A stretch of DNA of 46,691 bases from Gemella sp. GH3 (GTDB taxonomy: Bacteria > Bacillota > Bacilli > Staphylococcales > Gemellaceae): the NCBI RefSeq assembly GCF_013415425.1, contig NZ_JACBYC010000100.1:1-46691 (forward strand). The letters are read 5' to 3'. The translations under genes and the position numbers were made by a program. How positions within the stretch are numbered: the first letter of the stretch is position 1; every line of letters begins with the position of its first letter. Below are positions 10,406 through 19,220 of this stretch, piece by piece. The notes beneath the pieces were generated by a model. It made no database searches. It saw only the letters and a program-made list of their open reading frames with translations, and was not told where the DNA came from.

Positions 10406-10785
10406 TGAATATAAAGATAATCACTTACGTTGATAATAAGAAATTATTATCAGAAAAGTATGATGGTATATATATAGAATGTGATAAAAAATATATATTA
10501 GAATATACAGATAAAAATAAAAAAAAATATAAAATAGTTATTGACAAAAATAAAGATAATGTTAGTATAATAAAAGAAGGAAATAGTATGGATATTTCTG
10601 GTGCTAAAAGTTTGTCTGTTTATGGAACTGATTACGGAGTTATTAATTTGGAAACAAAGCTTTTGAATGTAGAAAAATTGGAGCGTAATAACTTTGTAAG
10701 GTTTGAAATAATTTATAAATTATATTTTTCAAAATTTGATAGCCAAGAAAATAAATTGCAAATACTAATAAATATTAATTCTTAA
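10405..10785 (+). CDS. DUF1934 (YwiB-like) beta-barrel protein
   Basis: This 126-residue protein starts inside the stop codon of the ABC-F gene (TAATG, 1-base overlap), indicating translational coupling. I recognise it mainly by position: in B. subtilis ywiB (DUF1934) directly precedes argS, and here argS follows by 11 bases. The sequence fits weakly but in the right places. LETKLLNVEKL followed by RFEIIYKLYF parallels the LELKTSTKSI and ISIAYDMHV regions of YwiB. It is predicted all-beta, with no membrane segment or signal. The function of the family is unknown. Confidence 0.65.
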   Translation: MNIKIITYVDNKKLLSEKYDGIYIECDKKYILEYTDKNKKKYKIVIDKNKDNVSIIKEGNSMDISGAKSLSVYGTDYGVINLETKLLNVEKLERNNFVRFEIIYKLYFSKFDSQENKLQILININS

Positions 10786-10796
10786 AGGAGAAGAAA

Positions 10797-12434
10797 ATGA
10801 AAGCTAAAGTAATAGAGTTACTTGAACAATCGGTAGCTAAAGTTACAGATGAAGTAGTAAATATTTATGTAGAAACACCTAAAAATTCAGATAATGGGGA
10901 TTTTTCTACTAATATTGCTATGCAATTAACAAGAATTCTAAGAAAAAATCCTAAAATTATTGCCGAAGAAATAGTTAATAATATTGAGCAAAATGATTTT
11001 GTAGAAAAAGTAGAGATTGCAGGACCAGGATTTATTAATTTTTATGTAAAAAAAGCTAGTTTAGGTAATATATTAGATAAGATTTTTGAGTTAGGAGACA
11101 AATTTGGGGAAAATAATACAGGTAATGGCGAAAAAGTTTTATTAGAATATGTCTCTGCTAATCCTACGGGTGATTTGCACGTTGGACATGCTAGAAATGG
11201 AGCTGTTGCAGATTCATTAGTAAGAATAATGAAGAAATCAGGATATGAAGTTACAAGAGAATTTTATGTTAATGATGCAGGAAATCAAATTAATAATCTT
11301 ACTCTATCAGCAGATGCACGTTATAAACAAGCGCTAGGATTTGATATAGCTATGCCAGAAGATGGATATAACGGAAAAGATATAATAAGATTAGGAGAAG
11401 TTCTTGCTGCAGAATATGGGAATAGTCTTTTGGATAAATCTCAAGAAGATTATATGTCATTTTTACGTGAATATTCAGTAAAGTATCAATTAGAAAAATT
11501 AAAAAGAGATTTGGCAGATTTTAGAGTAGAATTTGATAATTTCTTTAGTGAAACGTCTTTATATAATAGTGGAAAAATAATAGATACTTTAGAAACATTG
11601 AAGAATTTGAATCATATATATGAGTTAGATGGTGCTACTTGGTTAAGAACAACAGACTTAGGTACTGGAGATGACAAAGATCGTGTTCTTATTAAGGCTG
11701 ATGGTAGTTACACTTATTTTACACCTGATATAGCATATCATAAAGATAAATTAGATCGTGGTTATGATAAGTTAATTAATTTATTTGGTGCAGATCATCA
11801 CGGATATGTTCCGCGTCTAAAGGCAGCTGTTAATGCTTTAGGATACAGTGCTAGTAAATTAGAAGTACTTATTATGCAGTTAGTTCGTCTTTTAGAAAAT
11901 GGTCAAGAAGTTAAAATGAGTAAGAGAACAGGAAAATCTATAACTCTAAGAGATTTAATAGATGAAGTAGGGACAGACGCTGCACGTTATTTCTTAGCTA
12001 TGAGAAGTGCTGATACACATTTAGATTTTGACTTTTCATTAGCAAAAGAACAGTCTAGTGATAATCCACTTTATTATGTACAATATGCTCATGCTAGAAT
12101 ATGCTCTATTTTACGCCAAGTGGACAGTAATAAATATAATAATAAAGTCTACGATAATAACTTATTGACAGATGAATACAGTGTAGAGATATTAAAAGCT
12201 TTAGCTTATTTTCCAGAAGTTGTAGCTCAAGCTGCTAAACATTATGAACCACATAGAATTTGTAATTATGTTCAAAGTTTAGCATCAGCGTTCCATAAAT
12301 TTTATGGTAATAATAAGGTAATATCAGAAAACAAAGAACAAACAGAAAGTTATTTAGCATTAATAACAGCAGTAAAAATTACAATAAAAAATGCACTTGA
12401 ATTAGTTGGAGTTAGTGCACCAGAAAAAATGTAA
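10797..12434 (+). CDS. argS: Arginyl-tRNA synthetase
   Basis: A class I aminoacyl-tRNA synthetase that charges tRNA-Arg. Its 545 residues are close to the usual 550-560. The N-terminal additional domain (about 1-85) reads ...TPKNSDNGDFSTNIAMQL. The HIGH motif is HVGHARNG (about 127), preceded by VSANPTGDL, and the KMSKS-type loop is KMSKRTGK (about 373). The C-terminal DALR anticodon-binding domain contains PLYYVQYAHARICSI and ends at ELVGVSAPEKM. AAAGGAGAAG precedes the ATG. It is linked to rpoE (15-base gap), an arrangement shared with Bacillus. Confidence 0.97.
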   Translation: MKAKVIELLEQSVAKVTDEVVNIYVETPKNSDNGDFSTNIAMQLTRILRKNPKIIAEEIVNNIEQNDFVEKVEIAGPGFINFYVKKASLGNILDKIFELGDKFGENNTGNGEKVLLEYVSANPTGDLHVGHARNGAVADSLVRIMKKSGYEVTREFYVNDAGNQINNLTLSADARYKQALGFDIAMPEDGYNGKDIIRLGEVLAAEYGNSLLDKSQEDYMSFLREYSVKYQLEKLKRDLADFRVEFDNFFSETSLYNSGKIIDTLETLKNLNHIYELDGATWLRTTDLGTGDDKDRVLIKADGSYTYFTPDIAYHKDKLDRGYDKLINLFGADHHGYVPRLKAAVNALGYSASKLEVLIMQLVRLLENGQEVKMSKRTGKSITLRDLIDEVGTDAARYFLAMRSADTHLDFDFSLAKEQSSDNPLYYVQYAHARICSILRQVDSNKYNNKVYDNNLLTDEYSVEILKALAYFPEVVAQAAKHYEPHRICNYVQSLASAFHKFYGNNKVISENKEQTESYLALITAVKITIKNALELVGVSAPEKM

Positions 12435-12449
12435 CTAGGAGATATATAA

Positions 12450-12908
12450 ATGACAGAATTAAGACAAAATAGTTTATCAATAGTAGATCGTTGTTATCAA
12501 TATATGGTTGATAATAATATAACAAATCTAAATGTATATGATTTTATTGATTATATAAAGCCTCAACTTAATTTACCAGAGGAAGAATTTGAAATTCAAA
12601 TGTCATATTTTTATACAGATTTGAATTTAGATGGGCGTTTTGTATGTGTTGAAGATGGAAGTTGGACATTAAAAGATAGTTTATCAGTAGAGGACTTTAT
12701 GAATTTTGTAGAGCCAAGTATTCATAAGTTTGAATTAGAAGATGAAGAGGAAATCAAACTATTAGAAGATGAAGAGGACGTTACTGATGATGTAGATGAG
12801 CTACTTGAAGATGAAGAAGGTGACGATTCAGAAGATGATTATTATGAATTAAATGATGAGGGGATAGTGTCTAAATACAAAATTAATCCTGAAGATGAAG
12901 AATTTTAA
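12450..12908 (+). CDS. rpoE: DNA-directed RNA polymerase delta subunit
   Basis: Delta is a Firmicute-specific RNA polymerase subunit that promotes recycling and makes promoters sensitive to the initiating nucleotide. The 152-residue protein has the two-part design. An N-terminal HARE-HTH domain (about 1-90) contains FYTDLNLDGRFVCVEDGSWTLKD. A very acidic, disordered tail (about 95-152) is made mostly of Asp and Glu. It follows argS by 15 bases and ends the operon before a strong terminator. Confidence 0.93.
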   Translation: MTELRQNSLSIVDRCYQYMVDNNITNLNVYDFIDYIKPQLNLPEEEFEIQMSYFYTDLNLDGRFVCVEDGSWTLKDSLSVEDFMNFVEPSIHKFELEDEEEIKLLEDEEDVTDDVDELLEDEEGDDSEDDYYELNDEGIVSKYKINPEDEEF

Positions 12909-12965
12909 TCATAAAATTATAAATAGCGTGATATAAATTAGTATATTATTAAATATATAAATTTA

Positions 12966-12997
12966 AAAGACAACCGAAAGAGGTTGTCTTTTTTTAT
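12966..12997 (+). terminator. Rho-independent terminator after rpoE
   Basis: AAAGACAACC (12966-12975) pairs perfectly with GGTTGTCTTT (12982-12991) over a 6-base loop and runs into a T-stretch. The stem core GACAACC/GGTTGTC is shared with the eno terminator. Confidence 0.9.
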
Positions 12998-13215
12998 TTC
13001 AAGAAAGAAAATTTCAAAAGAGTTATACTTTTATTTTATTTAAAATTAATTATTTAGTTTTAATATGTTAGTTAGGATATCTAGTACTATTCGATAATGT
13101 TTGTGTTTTTATAATTTAATAATAAAAAAATTTATAAAAACGGTTTTAAAGTTCAGTTTATAAAGATAAAATAATTTATTTTTAATATAAAATTCGATTT
13201 TTATTGGATTATCTC
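12998..13215. other. Non-coding, very AT-rich region upstream of the purine operon
   Basis: No gene is visible. It contains one inverted repeat, GTTTTTATAA (13105-13114) with TTATAAAAAC (13132-13141), and several CGAA-containing sequences that could be PurR sites. No purine riboswitch aptamer is recognisable, and the transcribed leader downstream (about 78 bases) is too short for one. Confidence 0.45.
13148..13201 (-). promoter_or_regulatory. Candidate PurR boxes upstream of purE
   Basis: On the minus strand TAAACTGAACTTT (13148-13160) and AAAATCGAATTTT (13189-13201) each match 11 of 13 positions of the PurBox consensus AWWWCCGAACWWT that I recall. They lie about 50-100 bases before the predicted start of transcription. 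The background is so AT-rich that chance matches are likely, so this is weak. Confidence 0.3.
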
Positions 13216-13244
13216 TTGATTTGATTTTAATAAAGGAGTATAAT
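13216..13244 (+). promoter_or_regulatory. Promoter of the purE operon
   Basis: TTGATT (13216-13221), 17 bases, TATAAT (13239-13244). Transcription would start near 13251, on or beside the 10-bp palindrome AACGTACGTT (13255-13264). The leader of about 78 bases contains a CGAACTTT sequence (13298-13305) just before the ribosome-binding site. Confidence 0.75.
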
Positions 13245-13328
13245 CTAAATATAAACGTACGTTATTTTTAGTTTTTTGTAATATTTTGTACTTTAAACGA
13301 ACTTTATAATAAAAAAGGAGTTAATTTA

Positions 13329-13805
13329 ATGAAAATAGCAGTTATTATGGGATCAAAATCGGATTATACTACAATGGAAGAAACTTGCAATTTGTTGGAT
13401 AAATTTGGAATTTCTTATGATAAAAAAGTTGTTAGTGCACATAGGACACCAGATTTATTAGTTGAATTTGCTAAGAATGCTAAATCAAATGGTTATTCTT
13501 TAATAATTGCAGCTGCAGGTGGAGCAGCACATTTACCTGGGATGGTTGCTTCAATGACCACTCTTCCTGTAATAGGAGTGCCAATAAAATCTAGTGTTTT
13601 AAGTGGTGTTGATTCTTTGTATTCGATAGTTCAGATGCCAGCGGGAGTACCTGTTTTAACAATGGCTATTGGAATATCTGGAGCTAGAAATGCAGCCATA
13701 AGTGCATTATCAATTTTAGGAATTATGAATGAAGAATACTCAGAAAAATATGCAGAGTTTAAAAAAGAGCAAGAAAGAATAGTATTGGAAGAAATGAAAT
13801 TATGA
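13329..13805 (+). CDS. purE: N5-carboxyaminoimidazole ribonucleotide mutase (class I PurE)
   Basis: PurE isomerises N5-CAIR, made by PurK, to CAIR. The 158-residue protein has the class I signatures [11 protein letters not shown] at the N-terminus, SAHRTPD, and [24 protein letters not shown]; PurK next door confirms the two-step class I route. AAAAAGGAG lies 9 bases before the ATG. It is the first gene of the purine operon, and its stop overlaps the purK start (ATGATGA). Confidence 0.97.
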   Translation: MKIAVIMGSKSDYTTMEETCNLLDKFGISYDKKVVSAHRTPDLLVEFAKNAKSNGYSLIIAAAGGAAHLPGMVASMTTLPVIGVPIKSSVLSGVDSLYSIVQMPAGVPVLTMAIGISGARNAAISALSILGIMNEEYSEKYAEFKKEQERIVLEEMKL

Positions 13806-14845
13806 TGAAAACAGTTTTACCAGGAAGTACAATTGGAATTATTGGTGGTGGACAACTCGGACGTATGCTTGCTATGAGTGCCAAAGAAATGGGCTATAAG
13901 ATTATCATTTTAGATCCTAATTATGATTGTTGTGCGAAAATTTTTAGTGATAAATTTATTAATGCAGATTTTGATAATTTTGAAAAAATTGAAGAGTTGT
14001 GTAGATTAAGTGATGTTGTAACATTTGAATTTGAAAATATTGATGCTAAGGTATTAGCTATATTAGAAGAGAAATATAACTTGGTTCAAAGCTCTAAGCT
14101 TTTAAAAATTACGCAACATAGATATTTAGAAAAAGAATTTGCTAAGACTTTAGATATCCCAACTGTAAATTACATACATATAGAAAAGAATACTAATATT
14201 TGCATTGAGCAACCTTATCTTATGAAAACTCTAAGATTTGGATATGATGGAAAAGGTCAAAAAATAATTAATAAGAAAGAGGAAATAGAACAATATACTA
14301 TTTTGGAGGAAATTGTTTCTTTAGATAAGGAAATTTCTGTTATAGCATCTAAAGATAAATTTGATATTCAAATAGTAGCAGTTGTCGAGAATGAGCATAG
14401 AAATAATATTCTATATCGTTCTAAAATACCAACTTCAGCCACCGAAGAACAAGAAAATTTAGCAGTAGAGTATACAAAAAGAATTTTAAATAATATAGAT
14501 TATTATGGAGTAATTACAGTTGAATTTTTTATAAGCAATGGGAAAGTTATTTTTAATGAAATTGCACCAAGAGTTCATAATTCAGGACATATTACTATGC
14601 AATCTGCGAATAAGAGTCAATTTAGAGCACATATTGAAGCAATTTGTGGATTGAGAGTAGGGAATATTATAAACAGAGAAACAACACTTTACAATATATT
14701 AGGTCAAGATGAACATTATTTCAAAAACTTAATTACCGAAAAACAAGGGTATTTGCATTTGTATGAAAAAGAAGCAAAACAAAATAGGAAAATTGGACAT
14801 ATTAACTTTTATGGAGATGTATATTTAGGAGAAAATGATGAATAA
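13802..14845 (+). CDS. purK: N5-carboxyaminoimidazole ribonucleotide synthase
   Basis: PurK is an ATP-grasp enzyme that carboxylates AIR with bicarbonate and ATP. The 347-residue protein opens with [13 protein letters not shown], shows FEFENID in the pre-ATP-grasp domain, [15 protein letters not shown] in the nucleotide-binding domain, and the metal-binding [11 protein letters not shown]. It overlaps purE by 4 bases and purL by 11, so translation is coupled on both sides. The central lid is shorter and more divergent than in B. subtilis, but key motifs are intact. An ATG at 13805 is an alternative start. Confidence 0.96.
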   Translation: MMKTVLPGSTIGIIGGGQLGRMLAMSAKEMGYKIIILDPNYDCCAKIFSDKFINADFDNFEKIEELCRLSDVVTFEFENIDAKVLAILEEKYNLVQSSKLLKITQHRYLEKEFAKTLDIPTVNYIHIEKNTNICIEQPYLMKTLRFGYDGKGQKIINKKEEIEQYTILEEIVSLDKEISVIASKDKFDIQIVAVVENEHRNNILYRSKIPTSATEEQENLAVEYTKRILNNIDYYGVITVEFFISNGKVIFNEIAPRVHNSGHITMQSANKSQFRAHIEAICGLRVGNIINRETTLYNILGQDEHYFKNLITEKQGYLHLYEKEAKQNRKIGHINFYGDVYLGENDE

Positions 14846-17800
14846 AAAAAGAATTTTTGTAAAAAAAAGAGAAGGATATAATCAAGAAGAATTACAACTT
14901 AAAAATATTTTAAATGCAGAGTATAATTTAGGACTAGAATTTATAAATATTTATGTGATATATGATATTTATAATATTGATGAAAAAACTTATAGGTTAT
15001 CTAAAAAGTCTGTTTTTTCTGAAGTTGTAACAGATGAAGTTTTTGAAAATATTGAGTTAGAAGATGGGAAATATTTCGCTTACGAAGTACTTCCAGCTCA
15101 ATATGATCAAAGAGCTGATAGTGCTACTCAGTGTCTTAAATTGTTGAATATGAACAGCAATGCTAGTGTAAGAAGTGGAAAGCTGATTACTTTTAATAAA
15201 AAGTTAACTGACAAGCAGATGAAATTAGTAGAAAATTACTTAGTTAATCCTATAGAAGCTAGAAAGAAAAATCTAGATATTTTAGAATTTTCTTTAGACT
15301 CTAATCCTAAGTCGTTAAGAGATTTAAGTGGCTTTTTGGAATATTCGATTGAAGAATTGGAAAAATTAAAAGTAGAATTTTCTTTAGCGATGAACTTAGA
15401 AGATTTAAAATTTATTCAAGATTATTTTAAGACAGAAAATAGAAATCCTACTGAAACTGAAATTCATGTTCTTGACTGTTATTGGAGTGATCACTGTAGA
15501 CATACTACATTTGAAACAATTCTTGATGAGATTAATATAGAATCACAATTATTTAAGAAAGAAATGCAAGATGCTTTTGATTATTATTTAAAAATTAGAG
15601 AAGATTTAGGTCAATCTGACAAGCCAATTACATTAATGGATATGGCAAGTATAATAGGGAAATATCATGTCAGAATATTGAATGATCAAAATATTGAAGT
15701 TAGTGAAGAAATTAATGCTTCTTCGTTTTTCACTACAATAAAAAATAAAGGAAAAGAAGAACGCTGGTTAATTCAGTTTAAAAATGAAACACACAATCAT
15801 CCTAGTGAAATAGAACCTTTTGGAGGAGCTAGTACGTGTATAGGGGGAGCTATAAGAGATCCTTTATCAGGAAGAAGCTACGTCTATCAAGCTATGCGTA
15901 TTTCGGGAAGTGGTAATATTCTACAAAAACGTGAAGATACTTTAGCTCATAAATTACCACAGGTAGATATATCTAAAGGTACTGCTCATGGTAATTCATC
16001 ATATGGAAATCAGATAGGAATTTCAACAACTTTTGTAAAAGAAATATATGATGATAGTTACGTTGCTAAGCATATGGAAGTAGGAGCGGTAGTAGGAGCA
16101 GTTAGAGAGGACAATTATAAACGAGAAAGTTTAAAATCTGGAGATATTGTTGTTATGATTGGGGGACGTACTGGACGAGATGGAATACAAGGGGCAAGCG
16201 GATCTAGTATTGAACATACCGATTCGTCTTTAGAAACTATGTCGAGTCAAGTTCAAAAAGGAAATGCACCAGAAGAAAGAAAGCTGCAAAGATTATTTAG
16301 AAATGCAAAAGTCACGAAACTTATAAAAAAATGTAATGATTTTGGAGCAGGTGGAGTGTGTGTTGCTATTGGGGAGTTGTCTGATGGTATTGAGATTCAT
16401 TTAGATAAAATTTTAACAAAATATAAAGGGTTAAATGCAACAGAGTTAGCTATAAGTGAATCACAAGAAAGAATGGCAGTAGTAATAGACAAAGATGATT
16501 ATAAAAAATTTATTTGTGAATGTGAAAAAGAAAATATTGAATACGCTCATGTAGCAACAATAACTAATAAAAGACGATTAGAAATGTATTATTACGGTGA
16601 AAAAGTAGTAGATATGAGTGCTGATTTTTTAGAAACTAGTGGAGTAAAACAACATGCAGTAGCTAGTTTAAACGACAATAGTTTAGAAAATCCATTTAAA
16701 AATAAAATATTCAGTAGAAAAAGTTTATTAGGAGAATTAGGAGAATTAAATGTTACTTGCCAAAAAGGATTGGTTTCAAAATTTGATTCTTCAATTGGTA
16801 CTACTACAGTACTTATGCCTTTCGCTGGAAAAAACAAACTTACACCAGTGCAAGCAAGTGTACAGGCGTTACCTACACTTCATTCAACAAGTGATACGGC
16901 AACAATACTAACTTATGGATTTATTCCTAAAATTTCATGTTATTCTCCATTTTTATCTTCTATATATGCTGTTTTAGAATCAGTAGCTAAAGTTTATGCA
17001 GTAGGAGGAAGTAAAGAAAGTCTGTATTTTTCATTCCAAGAATACTTCGAAAAACTTGGAAAAGATAGTAAAAAATGGGGAAAAGTTACACAGAGTTTAT
17101 TAGGAAGTATTTATGCACAAAAAGAAATAGGTAGACCTAGTATTGGAGGAAAAGATAGTATGTCGGGAACATTTAATGATTTAAATGTTGTTGAAACATT
17201 AATTTCTTTTACTTGTTCACCAGTAAAAATAAGTGATGTAATTACACCAGAACTAAAAAATATAGGCAATATCTTGTATTACATCCCGGTTATTAAAGAT
17301 AAAAAAGGTTATCCTAATATCGCAAAAACATTAGAAAATTATGAGTTAGTACATAAATACATTAAAGAAAGAAAAATAGTTTCAGCATATGTTCAAGAAG
17401 AAGGTAGTTTAGCTTCCTCTTTAGTGAAAATGTCATTAGGTAGTGGATTAGGGTTTGAAGTTGAGAAAGAAGATATTTTAAACTTTGATCCAGCTTCTAT
17501 AGTAGTAGAAGCAACGCAAGAATTACCATTTGAGAAATTAGGTAAAGTTAGCGATAGAATTATTATAAATAATGAAGTATTTACTAACAAGGATATTTAC
17601 GACGCATATACAACTACATTAAATGACATTTATCCAATGTATCAAAATGAAGATAAAGGTAATGTGGAAAATGTACATACAGAAAATGAAGAGAAAAGGT
17701 ACTATCCTGAATTTGTAGAAGATGTTAAAGTTGTTATTCCAGTATTTCCAGGAACAAATTGTGAATACGATAGTGAAAAAGCATTTATAGAAGCAGGGGC

Positions 17801-18512
17801 AACTCCAACAACAGTAGTTATAAAAAATACTAAGAACAATGATATTGAGAAATCTATAAATGAATTTGTTAGTGAAGTAGAAAAAGCCCATATTATTATG
17901 TTCCCTGGAGGATTTTCAAGTGGTGATGAGCCAGATGGTAGTGCTAAATATATAGTTAATTTTTTGAAAAATGACAAAGTTAAAAATGCAATTCATAGCC
18001 ATTTATCACAGAAAAAATTAATTTTAGGAATTTGCAATGGATTCCAAGCACTTCTAAAATCAGGATTACTTCCATATGGGAAAATACAAGATTTAACAAC
18101 AGATGATGTAACCTTATACAGAAATGATAGCTATGAGCATATTTCAACTACTGCATTTACTCGTGTAGCAAATACAAATTCACCTTGGTTACAAGACTTT
18201 AATATTGGGGATAAGCATGAAGTTGTATTTAGTCATGGAGAAGGAAAGGTAGTAGGGATTAATATAGAAAAATTTAGACATTTAATAGCTTTTCAATACT
18301 GTGATTTCAATGGGAATGCAACACTTAATGGAAAATTTAATCCTAACGGTTCATTGTTGGCAACAGAGGGATTAATAAGTGAAGATGGACTGATTCTCGG
18401 TAAAATGGGGCATAGCGAAAGATTTGGAGAAAATTTGTATAAAACAAATACATTAAATATAAAACAAGATATATTTAAAAATGGTGTTAATTATTTTAAA
18501 GGGGAAAAATAA
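14835..18512 (+). CDS. purL: Phosphoribosylformylglycinamidine synthase, single-chain (PurS-PurL-PurQ fusion)
   Basis: It converts FGAR, glutamine and ATP to FGAM. Bacilli usually split this enzyme into PurS, PurL and PurQ. Here one 1225-residue chain carries all three parts, as in streptococci and clostridia. A PurS-like N-terminus spans about 1-150, followed by a linker with DCYWSDHCRH. Two AIRS-type halves follow, the first with FKNETHNHPSEIEPFGGAST and the second with GRPSIGGKDSMSG. A class I glutamine amidotransferase domain begins near residue 960 (VFPGTNCEYD, FPGGFSSGDE). Its nucleophile is Cys1067 in LGICNGFQ, and HSERFGENLY lies at the end. AGGAG (14827-14831) is only 3 bases from ATG 14835 but 6 from ATG 14838, so 14838 may be the real start. 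Confidence 0.97.
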   Translation: MMNKKRIFVKKREGYNQEELQLKNILNAEYNLGLEFINIYVIYDIYNIDEKTYRLSKKSVFSEVVTDEVFENIELEDGKYFAYEVLPAQYDQRADSATQCLKLLNMNSNASVRSGKLITFNKKLTDKQMKLVENYLVNPIEARKKNLDILEFSLDSNPKSLRDLSGFLEYSIEELEKLKVEFSLAMNLEDLKFIQDYFKTENRNPTETEIHVLDCYWSDHCRHTTFETILDEINIESQLFKKEMQDAFDYYLKIREDLGQSDKPITLMDMASIIGKYHVRILNDQNIEVSEEINASSFFTTIKNKGKEERWLIQFKNETHNHPSEIEPFGGASTCIGGAIRDPLSGRSYVYQAMRISGSGNILQKREDTLAHKLPQVDISKGTAHGNSSYGNQIGISTTFVKEIYDDSYVAKHMEVGAVVGAVREDNYKRESLKSGDIVVMIGGRTGRDGIQGASGSSIEHTDSSLETMSSQVQKGNAPEERKLQRLFRNAKVTKLIKKCNDFGAGGVCVAIGELSDGIEIHLDKILTKYKGLNATELAISESQERMAVVIDKDDYKKFICECEKENIEYAHVATITNKRRLEMYYYGEKVVDMSADFLETSGVKQHAVASLNDNSLENPFKNKIFSRKSLLGELGELNVTCQKGLVSKFDSSIGTTTVLMPFAGKNKLTPVQASVQALPTLHSTSDTATILTYGFIPKISCYSPFLSSIYAVLESVAKVYAVGGSKESLYFSFQEYFEKLGKDSKKWGKVTQSLLGSIYAQKEIGRPSIGGKDSMSGTFNDLNVVETLISFTCSPVKISDVITPELKNIGNILYYIPVIKDKKGYPNIAKTLENYELVHKYIKERKIVSAYVQEEGSLASSLVKMSLGSGLGFEVEKEDILNFDPASIVVEATQELPFEKLGKVSDRIIINNEVFTNKDIYDAYTTTLNDIYPMYQNEDKGNVENVHTENEEKRYYPEFVEDVKVVIPVFPGTNCEYDSEKAFIEAGATPTTVVIKNTKNNDIEKSINEFVSEVEKAHIIMFPGGFSSGDEPDGSAKYIVNFLKNDKVKNAIHSHLSQKKLILGICNGFQALLKSGLLPYGKIQDLTTDDVTLYRNDSYEHISTTAFTRVANTNSPWLQDFNIGDKHEVVFSHGEGKVVGINIEKFRHLIAFQYCDFNGNATLNGKFNPNGSLLATEGLISEDGLILGKMGHSERFGENLYKTNTLNIKQDIFKNGVNYFKGEK

Positions 18513-19220
18513 ATGAAACTATTATACGAAGGAAAAGCAAAACAACTTTTTGAATGTGAAAATAAGGATGAAATTTATGTGCATTACAAAAATAGTGCAA
18601 CAGCATTTAATGGCGAGAAAAAAGAGGAGTTTGATTTTAAAGGTAGTTTTAATAATAATATAACTTCTTTAATTTTTGAATATTTAGAAAGAGAAGGAGT
18701 TGAAACACATTTTATAAAGAAAATAAATGAAACAGATCAGCTTTGTAAACATGTAAAGATTATTCCATTAGAAGTAATAGTAAGAAATATTGTTGCAGGT
18801 TCAATGGCTAAAAAATATGGTTTAGAAGAAGGAACAAAATTAATAAAGCCAGTGTTTGAGCTTAGTTATAAAAATGATGAATTAAATGATCCGTTAATTA
18901 ATGATGATCATGCAGTGGCGCTAGGAATAGTTACAGAAGAAGAACTCAATATTATAAAAAAACAAGCATTAATTATTAATAATCTACTTCAAAAATTATA
19001 TTTAAAATCAAATTTAATATTAGTAGACTTCAAAATCGAATTTGGAAAAACAAAAAGTGGAAAAGTTATTTTAGCAGATGAAATTTCTCCTGATACATGT
19101 CGCTTGTGGGATGTAAATACTAATGAAAAATTAGATAAAGATAGATTTAGAAGAGATTTAGGTTCTGTAATGGAAGCTTATGAAGAAGTTTTAAGGAGAT
19201 TGAAAAATGCGAAGTCTTAA
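18513..19220 (+). CDS. purC: Phosphoribosylaminoimidazole-succinocarboxamide synthase (SAICAR synthetase)
   Basis: PurC joins CAIR and aspartate using ATP. The 235-residue protein begins [12 protein letters not shown], the ATP-binding N-terminus, and contains [20 protein letters not shown], the substrate-binding [21 protein letters not shown] and [12 protein letters not shown]. All are conserved in the family. It starts directly after the purL stop codon (TAA ATG), with AAAGGGGA as ribosome-binding site, and overlaps purF by 14 bases. Confidence 0.97.
   Translation: MKLLYEGKAKQLFECENKDEIYVHYKNSATAFNGEKKEEFDFKGSFNNNITSLIFEYLEREGVETHFIKKINETDQLCKHVKIIPLEVIVRNIVAGSMAKKYGLEEGTKLIKPVFELSYKNDELNDPLINDDHAVALGIVTEEELNIIKKQALIINNLLQKLYLKSNLILVDFKIEFGKTKSGKVILADEISPDTCRLWDVNTNEKLDKDRFRRDLGSVMEAYEEVLRRLKNAKS

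Noticed and set aside
13251-13328. Purine riboswitch in the purE leader
   Set aside because: The leader of about 78 bases is too short for aptamer plus expression platform and none of the conserved aptamer core can be found.
17619-17977. Minus-strand open frames of about 90 codons within purL and similar antisense frames elsewhere
   Set aside because: They lie wholly within well-supported genes on the other strand and have no ribosome-binding sites or recognisable protein motifs.
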